This document shows, one piece after another, positions 6,489-14,990 of a DNA stretch of 64,000 nucleotides (the stretch's first letter is position 1; the number at the start of each line of letters is the position of its first letter). Location of the stretch: contig NZ_JANJYH010000002.1 in NCBI RefSeq assembly GCF_024609245.1, forward strand, positions 62,001 through 126,000. The letters are read 5' to 3'. The notes under the pieces were generated by a model. That model ran no database searches and was not told where the DNA came from. It saw only the letters and a list, made by a program, of their open reading frames with translations. Source of the DNA: Haloarchaeobius sp. FL176 (GTDB lineage: Archaea > Halobacteriota > Halobacteria > Halobacteriales > Natrialbaceae). The translations under genes and the position numbers were made by a program.

Positions 6489-8401
6489 ACCGTGCGCTCG
6501 CGGCCGTCGGGCTCGCGGCGGTGGGCCTCGGCCTCGTCGGCGTACTCGAACTCGGAGGCGGCGTCGCGGCCGCCGCCGCGGTCGTGGCGCTGCTTCTGAC
6601 CGCGTGGCTCCTCAGCGCCGTGGTCGTCGACGAGCCCGAGCAGCGCACGCTCCCGGCCGTCGAACGCGCGGCGGGGACCGACCCCCCGGGAGAGACCGTC
6701 ACGAGCGCGCTCGGTCAGTTCGTCGACGAGGGGCGGGTGGGTCGTGGCGCGAGGGACCTGCGGGCGGCGCTGTCGGCCGCCGCGGTCTCGGTGCTCGTCC
6801 GACGCGGCGACCGCTCCCGGGACGCGGCCGAGTCTGCCGTCGCCGACGGCAGCTGGACCGACGACGGGCGCGTCGCCGCGTTCCTCGCGGGCGAGACCGG
6901 GGACGGCGACGACGTATCGTTGCGCGACCGGCTCCCGTTCCGCAGCGGCCCGTCGCTCCGGGACGACGTCCGGCGGACCGTGGACGCGGTCGCCGACGTC
7001 GCCGGGGTAGAGCGTGCGGGCGACACACCGGGCTGGTTTGCCGTCGGCCCACGGAGCCCTGTCGAGACGGTCCCCTCGCTGCCCCCGGACCACGACGGCG
7101 GCGTTCACGTCCGCGAACGTCGGGCGACTGGGCGCTGGCGCGGCCTGCGCGCGCTCGGCGTGGCCACGCTCGCGGTCGGGACGCTGCTGCAGTCGCCGTC
7201 GGTCGTCCTGCTCGCCGCGCTCCCGTTCGGCTGCCTCGGCGCGGCCAGGCTCGGTGCCGCGCGGCTCGATGCCGAGGGGACCGCGGCGAGCGACCCGCCC
7301 GTCATCGCCGTCGAGCGGACGCTGGCCGACGACGACGTGGCCCCCGGCGACCGGGTCGCGGTCGAGCTGACGGTGACCAACGAGGGCGAGACGGCGGTCG
7401 CGGACTGCCGGCTGGTCGACGGCGTTCCCGCCGGTCTCCCGGTCGTCGACGGCTCGCCGCGCGCCGCCGTCGCGCTGGCACCCGGCGAATCGACGACGCT
7501 GCGGTACGCGGTTGTGGCTCGCCGTGGGAGCCACGAGTTCGGCCCGACACTGACCGTCGAGCGGGACCCCGCCGGCACGAGCGCGGTCGAGTGCCTGCGT
7601 CCCGTCGAGTCGACGCTCCGGGTCCTCCCCCGGTTCGAGGCCGTGCCGACGGTCCCGCTCCGCCGGCAGGGGACGCGTGCCGCCGGGGAGATACGGACCG
7701 GCGAGGGTGGCGAGGGAACGACGTTCCACGCGACTCGCGAGTACCGCAAGGGCGACCCGCTCTCGCGGGTGGACTGGCGACGCTGGGCCCGGACCGGCGA
7801 GTTCGCGACCGTCGAGTTCGAGCGCGAGCGTGCCGCGACGATCGTCTTCGTCGTCGACGCCCGCGGCGCGAGCTACGTCGCGCCCGACCCGGACTCGGAG
7901 CACGCCCTCGACCGGGCGCTCGGCGCGGTCGCGTCGCTCTACCCGGCGTTGACCGCGACCGGGAACCGGGTCGGACTGACCGCGGTCAGCACCGCGGACT
8001 GCTGGCTCCCGCCGGGAGCTGGCAAGGCCCACCGTGCCCGGTTCCGCGAGACGCTCGGGACGCACCCGGCGCTCTCGTCGGCCCCCGAGAGCGATAACCT
8101 CGCCGCACGAACGGCTATCGCCCGGCTCCATCGACGACTCCCGACCGGCGCGCAGGTGCTCCTGCTCTCGCCGCTGTGTGACGACTACGCCGCACAGATC
8201 GCCCGCCGGTTCGAGGTCGGCGGGCACCCCGCGACGGTCGTCAGCCCGGACCCGACGACGACCCGGTCACCGGGCCAGTCGCTGGCGCGGGTCGCCCGGC
8301 GGAACCGGATCCACGACCTGCGGGAGGCCGGCGTGACGGTCGTGGACTGGGCGTGGGACGAGCCGCTGTCGACCGCGCTCGAACGGGGTGACCGGCGGTG
8401 A
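6485..8401 (+). CDS. DUF7269-DUF58 fusion protein
   Basis: 638 residues. The first ~200 look like DUF7269: two TM segments, the phrase LPAVERAAG, then a helical cytosolic part with RAALSAAAVSVLVRRG. From about 210 the chain begins again with a membrane hairpin (WRGLRALGVATLAVGTLLQS), a CARDB-like beta domain, and a typical DUF58 core (FHATREYRKGDPLSRVDWRRWARTGE, about 415-440) with a vWA-like end. In haloarchaea I know these as two separate proteins. Here no stop, and no start codon before the second domain's first TM segment, separates them. The GTG start at 6485 overlaps the previous stop by 4 nt, and the next gene starts inside its stop. Confidence 0.8.
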   Translation: MNRALAAVGLAAVGLGLVGVLELGGGVAAAAAVVALLLTAWLLSAVVVDEPEQRTLPAVERAAGTDPPGETVTSALGQFVDEGRVGRGARDLRAALSAAAVSVLVRRGDRSRDAAESAVADGSWTDDGRVAAFLAGETGDGDDVSLRDRLPFRSGPSLRDDVRRTVDAVADVAGVERAGDTPGWFAVGPRSPVETVPSLPPDHDGGVHVRERRATGRWRGLRALGVATLAVGTLLQSPSVVLLAALPFGCLGAARLGAARLDAEGTAASDPPVIAVERTLADDDVAPGDRVAVELTVTNEGETAVADCRLVDGVPAGLPVVDGSPRAAVALAPGESTTLRYAVVARRGSHEFGPTLTVERDPAGTSAVECLRPVESTLRVLPRFEAVPTVPLRRQGTRAAGEIRTGEGGEGTTFHATREYRKGDPLSRVDWRRWARTGEFATVEFERERAATIVFVVDARGASYVAPDPDSEHALDRALGAVASLYPALTATGNRVGLTAVSTADCWLPPGAGKAHRARFRETLGTHPALSSAPESDNLAARTAIARLHRRLPTGAQVLLLSPLCDDYAAQIARRFEVGGHPATVVSPDPTTTRSPGQSLARVARRNRIHDLREAGVTVVDWAWDEPLSTALERGDRR

Positions 8402-8886
8402 GACGGGTTGGCGGAGTCGAGTCGTGGGCGAGCCTGCTCGCGGGCAGCGTCGCACTCGTCGTCGCCGCACTCGCCGGCGTCGCCACGGTCGCGCTCGCAG
8501 CCGTCGGATTCGCGCTGCTCGCGGTCGGGGTGTGGCGTGGCGTCCGGACGGGTATCACGCTCGGTTCCCTGGGGCTGTTCCTCGCGGTCGTCCTGGCTGG
8601 GACCGTGCTTCCACCGCTGCCGACGCTGCTCGGCGGACTCGGGGCGACAGTCGCCTGGGACGCCGGCCATCACGCCCGGGAGCTGGACCGCCAGCTCGGC
8701 CGCGAGAGTCCGAGCGGGGCCGTCGAGCGTAGACACCTCGGGTACCTGCTCGTGGTCGGCGCGGCGAGCGTGGGACTCTCGTACATCGGCTACCTGTCCG
8801 TGGCCGGCAGTCTCGGGCCGGGCTCGGCGGTGCTCCTGTTCGTCGGGACGGTCGCGCTGTTCGTCGCGTTCGGGCGGGAGTTCTGA
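8398..8886 (+). CDS. Small membrane protein of the DUF58 operon (DUF7519-like)
   Basis: 162 residues, almost entirely hydrophobic. About five or six TM segments (residues about 10-45, 55-85, 110-140, 143-160) are interrupted by a short charged cytoplasmic loop (HHARELDRQLGRESPSGAVERRH). The GTG start at 8398 overlaps the upstream stop (GTGA). The position as last gene of a DUF4129-DUF58 operon matches the haloarchaeal family DUF7519. Function is not known. Confidence 0.7.
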   Translation: MRRVGGVESWASLLAGSVALVVAALAGVATVALAAVGFALLAVGVWRGVRTGITLGSLGLFLAVVLAGTVLPPLPTLLGGLGATVAWDAGHHARELDRQLGRESPSGAVERRHLGYLLVVGAASVGLSYIGYLSVAGSLGPGSAVLLFVGTVALFVAFGREF

Positions 8887-8898
8887 CCAGCGACCCGC

Positions 8899-10821
8899 TC
8901 AGGCCTCGCGCTCGACCAGCGCCTCGCGCGTCTCGCGGATGACCCGGGCGACGCGCTCGACCTCACCGCCCTCGTCGGCGATGTAGCCCGCGATGGACTC
9001 CGTGGCCGCGAGCAGCCACGCCGCCCGTTCGGCGATGCGTCCAACGTCGCCCGGTCCGACGCCGTACTGCTCGGCGAGCTCGTCGAGCGCGACGCCGTCC
9101 GCCCAGTCGGCGAGCATCAGCGCGGTCTTGAACACGTCCAGCCAGCGCTGGAAGTCGCCGTCGAAGCTCATCACCGACTTCGTGAGCTCGCTCTCGCGCC
9201 GGGTCGCCGCGTCGGTCACGCGGCCGGCCTCGTCGTTGCGGACGTACAGCGTCGGCATGTCGCTCGTGTCGCAGACGAGTTCGAGCACGGTCAGCGGCGT
9301 CACGCGCGGGAGGTCGGCCGCCTGCTCGATGGCGTCGACGACGGACCGTCCGGTGACGGGGTCGACGTACACCCGGGAGACGAGCGTCCCGAGGCGGGTG
9401 GCAGCGAGCCCCTCGCGACGCTCGAGCATCCCCGACGCCGCGAGGTAGTCGAGCACGTCGCCGACGACGGAACCGAGCTCGTCGGCGGCGCGCTGGTGCC
9501 CGTAGAACGTCTCGTCGAGCAGGTCCAGCACCTCGGTCCGGGAGTCCGCGAAGCCCGACGCGACCGTCGAGAGCACGTGGGTGCGTAGGGCGCGCTCGCT
9601 GTCGAGCTTCGAGGTGACGCGCTCGGGCTCGGCGCCGACGTAGCGGTCACGGAGCTCGTCGCCCTCCTCGGCGTCGCCGGCGACCAGCAGCGCCTCGCCG
9701 TACGGGTCGAGGTGGGGCCGGCCCGCCCGCCCGAACATCTGGTGGACCTCGAGCACCGGGAGCGGAGCCATCCCGTCGCCGTCGTAGCGCTCGTGGTCGC
9801 GCACGACGACTCGGCGAGCTGGAACGTTCACCCCGGCGGCGAGCGTCGGTGTCGCGACGATGACCGTCAGCTCGCGGTCCCGGAAGGCGTCCTCGACGAC
9901 GCGGCGCTGGTCCGCCGAGAGCCCGGCGTGGTGGAACGCCACCGCGTTGGCGGCGGAGCGCGCGAGGTCGGTGCCGGTTCCGGTTGTCGCCAGGACCCGC
10001 AGCTCCTCCGCCACCTCTGCTGCGTCGTCGAGGAACTCGTCGGCGAGGTCCTCCGCGAGCGCCTGGGCCGACCGTCGGGAGGAGACGAACACGAGGCACT
10101 GGCCGCCCTCGTCGACGGCATCACGGGCGAGCGCGATGGCCGGCTGGTCGCCGCCGGTCGGGATGTCCCGCTCCTCCCCGTCGTCGAAGGCGGCGGTCTC
10201 CTCGGCGTAGACGCCCGTCTTCAGCTCGACCGGTCGCCAGTCGCTCGCGACGAGTTCGGCGTCGAGCCAGTCCGCAATCTCGCCGGCGTTGCCGACCGTC
10301 GCGGAGAGCCCGACGAGCTGGATCTCCGGCGTGAGCCGGCGGAGCTTGGCGACGGTCACCTCCAGCGTCGGCCCGCGGCCGTCCTGGTCGAGCAGGTGTA
10401 TCTCGTCGACGACCGCGCAGTCGACCGCCGATATCCACGCCGCGCCGTTCCGAATCGCCGAGTCGACCTTCTCGCTGGTCGCGACGACGATGTCGTGCTC
10501 GGCGAGGTCCTCGTCGGTCGCGTCGAAGTCACCCGTGGCGATGCCGACGCTCACGTCCGGAAGTTCGGTAAACTCGTCGTACTTCTCCGTCGCGAGCGCC
10601 CGCAGCGGGACGACGTACACCGCCGGGCCGTCGCTGGTGAGCATCGCCAGCTGGGCGACGAACGTCTTGCCCGATGCGGTGGGGACCGCGGCGAGAACGC
10701 GCTCCCCCTCGCAGACGCCGGCCTCGACTGCCGCCGCCTGTGGCGGGTAGAGCTCCTCGACGCCCCGGGTCTCGAAGTGCTCGACGAAGCGCTCGGCCAG
10801 CGGCAGGTCCGCGACGTGCAT
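8899..10821 (-). CDS. Ski2-type DEAD/DEAH helicase, Hel308-related
   Basis: 640-residue superfamily 2 helicase. It carries Walker A PTASGKT (47-53), DEIH (139-142), LSAT (about 173), a canonical VATPTLAAGVNVPARRVV motif V and QMFGRAGRPH motif VI, followed by the winged-helix and helical domains of the Ski2/Hel308 group. Hel308 remodels stalled replication forks. This protein is shorter than typical haloarchaeal Hel308 and may be a paralogue with a different job. A TATA-like box (10846-10854) lies 25 nt before the ATG, supporting the start. It is convergent with the DUF58 operon, 12 bp apart. Confidence 0.88.
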   Translation of the reverse strand: MHVADLPLAERFVEHFETRGVEELYPPQAAAVEAGVCEGERVLAAVPTASGKTFVAQLAMLTSDGPAVYVVPLRALATEKYDEFTELPDVSVGIATGDFDATDEDLAEHDIVVATSEKVDSAIRNGAAWISAVDCAVVDEIHLLDQDGRGPTLEVTVAKLRRLTPEIQLVGLSATVGNAGEIADWLDAELVASDWRPVELKTGVYAEETAAFDDGEERDIPTGGDQPAIALARDAVDEGGQCLVFVSSRRSAQALAEDLADEFLDDAAEVAEELRVLATTGTGTDLARSAANAVAFHHAGLSADQRRVVEDAFRDRELTVIVATPTLAAGVNVPARRVVVRDHERYDGDGMAPLPVLEVHQMFGRAGRPHLDPYGEALLVAGDAEEGDELRDRYVGAEPERVTSKLDSERALRTHVLSTVASGFADSRTEVLDLLDETFYGHQRAADELGSVVGDVLDYLAASGMLERREGLAATRLGTLVSRVYVDPVTGRSVVDAIEQAADLPRVTPLTVLELVCDTSDMPTLYVRNDEAGRVTDAATRRESELTKSVMSFDGDFQRWLDVFKTALMLADWADGVALDELAEQYGVGPGDVGRIAERAAWLLAATESIAGYIADEGGEVERVARVIRETREALVEREA

Positions 10822-10845
10822 CTACCCCGTGATTGGGCGGGATGA

Positions 10846-10854
10846 TATAAAAAG
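10846..10854 (-). promoter_or_regulatory. TATA box of the helicase gene
   Basis: TATAAAAAG on the plus strand (CTTTTTATA as read by the gene) 25-33 nt before the start at 10821, implying a leaderless transcript. Confidence 0.55.
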
Positions 10855-11028
10855 TGGAGCCGCGGGTGGGGGTGTGGACCACCGGCTCGGCCGCTCGCAG
10901 TGACCCAGTCGCCCGGGTACGACCGGCGGAGCCGCGAGGCACCGCACCCGGGCGGACTCCCTTCCCCGACGTGAAACCACGAAATTATACACGAATGTGA
11001 ATAGCTCTCCGCCTGTTTTCCGGAACGG

Positions 11029-11037
11029 TTTAGTAAA
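11029..11037 (+). promoter_or_regulatory. TATA-like box of the nucleobase permease
   Basis: TTTAGTAAA 30-38 nt before the ATG at 11067. This supports the 11067 start over an in-frame codon at 11046, which would fall near the transcription start. Confidence 0.4.
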
Positions 11038-11066
11038 TCAGTTTTGTGGTTGGCCGTACGTGCATT

Positions 11067-12545
11067 ATGGGTTCCAGTGATAGTTCGACGGGGCAGTCGG
11101 GCTCTGGTGGTGGGTCCAGCTGGTTCGCCGACTACTTCGGCTTCGACGAGCACGGTACAGACCTCAGAACGGAACTGCTGGCGGGGCTGACGACGTTCCT
11201 GACGATGAGCTACATCGTCGCCGTCAACCCGCAGGTCATGGCACAGACGACCGACGCCGAGGGCAACGTCACGAGCCCCGGCATCGCGCTGTCGGGTTAC
11301 AGCGAGCCGCAGACCATCCAGATGATCGCTGTCGTCACCATCCTCGCGAGCGTCGCCGCCATCCTCGTGATGGCGTTCTACGCGAACCGGCCGTTCGCGC
11401 AGGCACCCGGCCTCGGGCTGAACGCATTCTTCGCGTTCACCGTCGTCGGCGCGATGGGCATCCCGTGGCAGACGGCGCTCGCCGCCGTCGTCACCGAGGG
11501 TGTGCTGTTCATCGTTCTCACCGCCGTCGGCGCGCGGGAGTACGTCATCGGCCTCATCCCCGAACCGGTGAAGTTCTCGGTCGGGACCGGTATCGGCCTG
11601 TTCCTCGGCATCATCGGCCTGGAGGCGATGGGCATCATCACCGGCGAGGCGGGCACCATCGTCGCGCTGTCGTCCATCGCCGAGAGCCCGGTCGCCATCG
11701 TCTCCGCAGTCGGCCTGTTCCTGACCGTGGCCCTCTACGCCCGGGGCGTGAAGGGCTCCATCGTCATCGGCATCGTGCTGACCACGCTCGCCGGTTTCGC
11801 GCTCTCGTTCGCCGGCATCGGCTCGGGGTCGCTCTCGGGCGACTTCGTCACCGAGGGCGCGTTCGTCGCCAGCGAGCTCCCGCAGGCGACCTACGACATC
11901 ACGCCGCTCGCCGGTGCGTTCGTCTCCGGCTTCCAGGACGTCGAGGCGTTCACGTTCGCACTCGTCGTGTTCACGTTCTTCTTCGTGGACTTCTTCGACA
12001 CCGCCGGCACGCTCGTCGGCGTCGGCCAGGCCGGCGACTTCCTCGACGAGGACGGTGAACTGCCGGACATCGACAAGCCGCTGATGGCGGACGCGGTCGG
12101 TACGACCACGGGCGGCATGCTCGGTACGTCGACCGTCACGACGTACATCGAGTCCGCGACCGGCATCGAGGAGGGCGGCCGGACGGGGATGACCGCGCTC
12201 GTCGTCGCAGCCCTCTTCCTCGTCTCGCTCGTGTTCGTCCCGCTCGCGGCCGCGATTCCTCTGTACGCGTCGCACATCGCGCTGGTCGTCGTGGCCATCC
12301 TGATGCTGCGCAACGTCGTCGAGGTCAAGTGGGACGACATCACCCACGCGGTCCCGGCGGGGCTGACAATCATGGTCATGCCCTTCACGTTCTCCATCGC
12401 GTACGGTATCGCAGCGGGCATCCTCAGCTATCCCATCGTCAAGACCGCCGCCGGCGAGTTCGACGACACCTCGCCCGGCCAGTGGTTGCTCGCGGCTGCG
12501 TTCCTCGTCTACTTCGCCGTCCGAACCAGCGGTATCGTCGGCTGA
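11067..12545 (+). CDS. NCS2/AzgA-family nucleobase permease
   Basis: 492-residue membrane transporter of the guanine/hypoxanthine (AzgA) branch of NCS2. Signatures include TDLRTELLAGLTTFLTMSYI near the N-terminus, the glycine-rich GLGLNAFFAFTVV segment, VPEPVK-type GLIPEPVKFSVGTGIGLFL, and VDFFDTAGTLVGVG with the downstream GTSTVTTYIESATGI motif. About 13-14 TM helices are apparent. It probably imports purines (or uracil-like bases) by proton or sodium symport. No purine enzyme is adjacent. The N-terminal tail is Ser/Gly-rich and of low complexity. Confidence 0.9.
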   Translation: MGSSDSSTGQSGSGGGSSWFADYFGFDEHGTDLRTELLAGLTTFLTMSYIVAVNPQVMAQTTDAEGNVTSPGIALSGYSEPQTIQMIAVVTILASVAAILVMAFYANRPFAQAPGLGLNAFFAFTVVGAMGIPWQTALAAVVTEGVLFIVLTAVGAREYVIGLIPEPVKFSVGTGIGLFLGIIGLEAMGIITGEAGTIVALSSIAESPVAIVSAVGLFLTVALYARGVKGSIVIGIVLTTLAGFALSFAGIGSGSLSGDFVTEGAFVASELPQATYDITPLAGAFVSGFQDVEAFTFALVVFTFFFVDFFDTAGTLVGVGQAGDFLDEDGELPDIDKPLMADAVGTTTGGMLGTSTVTTYIESATGIEEGGRTGMTALVVAALFLVSLVFVPLAAAIPLYASHIALVVVAILMLRNVVEVKWDDITHAVPAGLTIMVMPFTFSIAYGIAAGILSYPIVKTAAGEFDDTSPGQWLLAAAFLVYFAVRTSGIVG

Positions 12546-12635
12546 TCTCCCGCGACTCTCTCGCGCCGTGGTCTGGCGACACCGGCGCACACGACCGCCG
12601 TCCCTTTTATCGCGAGGCACCAAGCGACGACCAGC

Positions 12636-12881
12636 ATGTCCACCCTCGAACTGTACGACTTGCCCGGCTGTCCGTTCTGCGCGAAGGTGAAGACGAAGCT
12701 CGACGAGCTCGGCCTCGAGTACGAGACCCACGAAGTCCCCCGGTCGCACAGCCAGCGCACCGAGGTGGAGGAGGTAAGCGGTCAGACCGGCGTTCCGGTG
12801 CTGGTCGACCCGGACAACGGCGTCGAGGGGATGCCCGAGTCCGACGACATCGTCGCGTACCTCGAAAAGCAGTACGCCTGA
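12636..12881 (+). CDS. Glutaredoxin-like protein
   Basis: 81 residues with the redox motif CPFC at about 12-15 (LYDLPGCPFCAKVK), a TGVPVLVDP cis-proline segment and the C-terminal SDDIVAYLEKQY helix: a complete minimal glutaredoxin/thioredoxin fold. It probably reduces disulfides or mixed disulfides using low-molecular-weight thiols (gamma-glutamylcysteine in haloarchaea). A TATA-like CTTTTAT lies 26-32 nt before the ATG, so the mRNA is probably leaderless. Confidence 0.9.
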   Translation: MSTLELYDLPGCPFCAKVKTKLDELGLEYETHEVPRSHSQRTEVEEVSGQTGVPVLVDPDNGVEGMPESDDIVAYLEKQYA

Positions 12882-12941
12882 CAGCGCCTCGGGGTCGTCC
12901 CGACGACAATCTTCTTAAATCAACCGCCCGTACGGACAGGT

Positions 12942-13214
12942 ATGCCCGATAAACCGAGTTCTGGCGAGATTCTGGGGGTTCCGTACAACTTCGAACGACC
13001 GAGCATGAGTCGCATGCTCTCCTCGTACTGGGAGCCCGGCGAGGGAATGCTCGTGAAGAAGCCGTTCGGCATCGGCTACACGCTGAACCTGGCGAACTGG
13101 CGTTCGTGGCTCGTCATCGCGGTCGCCGGTGGCCTGCTCCTGCAGGAGCGCAACTCCGGCTCCGGTGCCGAAGAAGAGGACGACGAGGCCGTCGAGGTCG
13201 TCGTCGAGGACTGA
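12942..13214 (+). CDS. DUF5808 small membrane-associated protein
   Basis: 90 residues. The body ILGVPYNFERPSMSRMLSSYW and GYTLNLANWRSW matches the haloarchaeal DUF5808 family. One hydrophobic segment (VIAVAGGLLL, about 66-75) precedes a highly acidic C-terminal tail (AEEEDDEAVEVVVED). A TATA-like box (TTCTTAAATC, 12912-12921) is 21-30 nt before the ATG. Function is unknown. It is convergent with nuoCD; the two genes abut at 13214/13215. Confidence 0.8.
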   Translation: MPDKPSSGEILGVPYNFERPSMSRMLSSYWEPGEGMLVKKPFGIGYTLNLANWRSWLVIAVAGGLLLQERNSGSGAEEEDDEAVEVVVED

Positions 13215-14870
13215 TCAGCGGTCCACTTCTCCCATGATGGTGTCGAGGCTGCCCAGCGACGCGACCAGGTCGGGAACGTACTCGCCCTCCGCCATGGCGG
13301 GCAGCGCGGAGAGGTTCGAGAAGCACGGGCTCCGGATCTTGAAGCGGGCCGGCTCGTCCGTGCCGTCCGAGCGGATGTAGATGCCGAGCTCGCCCTTCGC
13401 GCCCTCCACGGCACGATACACCTCGGTGTCGGCCGCGGGCTTGAGGGTCCGCGGGACGTTGGACTGGATGGTGCGGTCCTCGTCGGGCCAGCTCTCGAGG
13501 ACGTCGACGCACTGCTCGATGATTTTCGCGGACTCCTCGACCTCCTGCAGGCGGACGAGTACCCGGGCGAAGTTGTCACAGCCGTCGCGCGTGACCACGT
13601 CCCAGTCGAGCTCGTCGTAGTAGCCGTACGGGTCGTCCCGGCGGAGGTCGTAGTCGATACCGGAGCCACGGGCGACCGGGCCGGTACAGCCGTACTCCTT
13701 GGCCTCGTCCGGGTCGAGGTTGCCGGTGTCGACGCAGCGGAGCTGGAAGATCTCGTTGCTCGTGAGCAGGTCGTGGTACTCCTCCAGCGCGGGGGGGAGC
13801 GTCGCCAGCGTCTCGCGCACGTCCTCGAAGAACTTCTCGCGGGGGGCGGGGAGGTCCCAGGCGACCCCGCCGAGCCTGAAGTAGTTGAACATCATCCGCT
13901 GGCCGGTGAGCTGTTCGAGCAGGCCCAGCGCCTTCTCGCGGTCGCGGATGCCGTACTGGAAGGCGGCGGTGAACTCGCCGAAGACGTCCAGCGCGTACGT
14001 CGCGATGGCGAGCATGTGGGAGGCGATGCGGCAGAGTTCGGCCCCCATCGTGCGGATGACCTGTGCGTACTCCGGCACCTCGATATCCGCGAGGTCCTCC
14101 GCGGCACGGGCGTACGCCCACTCGTTCAGCAGGCCCGACGACGCCCAGTCCCAGCGGTCGGGATACGGCATAATCTGGTGGCGGTAGGTGCCGTTCTGGC
14201 ACATCTGCTCCTCGCACCGGTGGATGAAGCCGATATCCGGGTCAACGTCGGCCACCGTCTCGCCGTCGAGCACCGTCTTGACGTGCAACACGCCGTGGGT
14301 CGACGGGTGGTGTGGCCCGATGTTGAGGAACATCGTGTCCTGCTCGCGCTCGTCGTCGTGCAGCGGGTTCGCGTGCTCCTCCAGCGGGACGACCTGTGGC
14401 TGGTTCTGGTCGTAGTCGTCCGAGAGCGGGTGCCCCTGCCAGGTACGTGGGAGGAGGATGCGCCGCGGGTCGGGGTGGTCGCCGTAGTCGATGCCGACGA
14501 GGTCGAACGCCTCGCGCTCGTGCCAGTTCGCCGTCTCGTAGACGGGGGCGGCGGACTCGCTCCACGGGTCGTCGACGCTCGTCGGGACGACGACGCTCAG
14601 CTCGTCGGTCGGGTCGTCGTACTTCTTCAGGTGGTAGATGGTCTCGTAGCGGTCCTCGTACTGCTGGGCGGTGACGCAGGAGCAGTGGTCGTAGCCCGCC
14701 TCGCGCTTGAGATGGCTGAGGACGGTCTGGACCTCGTCCGGCCGGACGACGATGCCCGGCGCGTTCAGGTGCTCCTCGCGGTCGAGGACGTACTCGCCCA
14801 CGAGGCCGTCGATGTCCGGCTCTGCCGCCTGTTCGGTCCGCGCAAGCGCCTCGGTCGTGCCGCCGCTCAC
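13215..14870 (-). CDS. nuoCD: NADH dehydrogenase-like complex, fused subunits C and D (NuoCD)
   Basis: 551 residues. The C part (about 1-170) has the 30-kDa subunit signature YETANWHEREAFDLVGIDYGDHPDPRRIL. The D part (170-551) has the 49-kDa quinone-site features NIGPHHPSTHGVL, CEEQMCQNGTYRHQIMPY and the conserved C-terminal GSLDTIMGEVDR. It belongs to the peripheral arm of the archaeal respiratory complex I-like enzyme, which in haloarchaea lacks the NADH module. The GTG at 14870 is the best start: homologues begin near here, and a 13-residue mini-ORF overlaps it (GTGA). No other nuo gene is present in the window, which is unusual. Confidence 0.88.
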   Translation of the reverse strand: MSGGTTEALARTEQAAEPDIDGLVGEYVLDREEHLNAPGIVVRPDEVQTVLSHLKREAGYDHCSCVTAQQYEDRYETIYHLKKYDDPTDELSVVVPTSVDDPWSESAAPVYETANWHEREAFDLVGIDYGDHPDPRRILLPRTWQGHPLSDDYDQNQPQVVPLEEHANPLHDDEREQDTMFLNIGPHHPSTHGVLHVKTVLDGETVADVDPDIGFIHRCEEQMCQNGTYRHQIMPYPDRWDWASSGLLNEWAYARAAEDLADIEVPEYAQVIRTMGAELCRIASHMLAIATYALDVFGEFTAAFQYGIRDREKALGLLEQLTGQRMMFNYFRLGGVAWDLPAPREKFFEDVRETLATLPPALEEYHDLLTSNEIFQLRCVDTGNLDPDEAKEYGCTGPVARGSGIDYDLRRDDPYGYYDELDWDVVTRDGCDNFARVLVRLQEVEESAKIIEQCVDVLESWPDEDRTIQSNVPRTLKPAADTEVYRAVEGAKGELGIYIRSDGTDEPARFKIRSPCFSNLSALPAMAEGEYVPDLVASLGSLDTIMGEVDR

Positions 14871-14908
14871 GGTCCGGCACCCCCTGTGTGACTCGTCGGT
14901 CGCTCCAT
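14867..14908 (-). CDS. Leaderless mini-ORF overlapping the nuoCD start
   Basis: ATG at 14908 opens MERPTSHTGGAGP and ends with a TGA that overlaps the nuoCD GTG (GTGA). A TATA-like CCAAAATT (14937-14944 on the plus strand) lies 29-36 nt upstream, so the predicted mRNA would begin at or next to this ATG. A ribosome starting on a leaderless mRNA would read this peptide first and could then re-initiate at nuoCD. The sequence shows the frame and overlap; the coupling is inference. An alternative is a frameshift in an N-terminal extension. Confidence 0.4.
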   Translation of the reverse strand: MERPTSHTGGAGP

Positions 14909-14961
14909 ACTGGGTTTCGTGCCGCGCGGGCCACGGAATTTTGGTCGCAGTCGCTAGGGGA

Positions 14962-14967
14962 TTTAAG
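14962..14967 (+). promoter_or_regulatory. TATA-like box of the HTH-10 regulator
   Basis: TTTAAG 24-29 nt before the ATG at 14991, indicating a leaderless mRNA. Confidence 0.5.
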
Positions 14968-14990
14968 TCATCGGCCCAAACCCGCTGTCG

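Noticed and set aside
10551-12749. 732-codon open frame on the minus strand
   Set aside because: Antisense to the nucleobase permease and crossing several real genes; composition is typical of an antisense shadow.
13773-14891. 372-codon plus frame
   Set aside because: Antisense to nuoCD, which has unmistakable complex I motifs.
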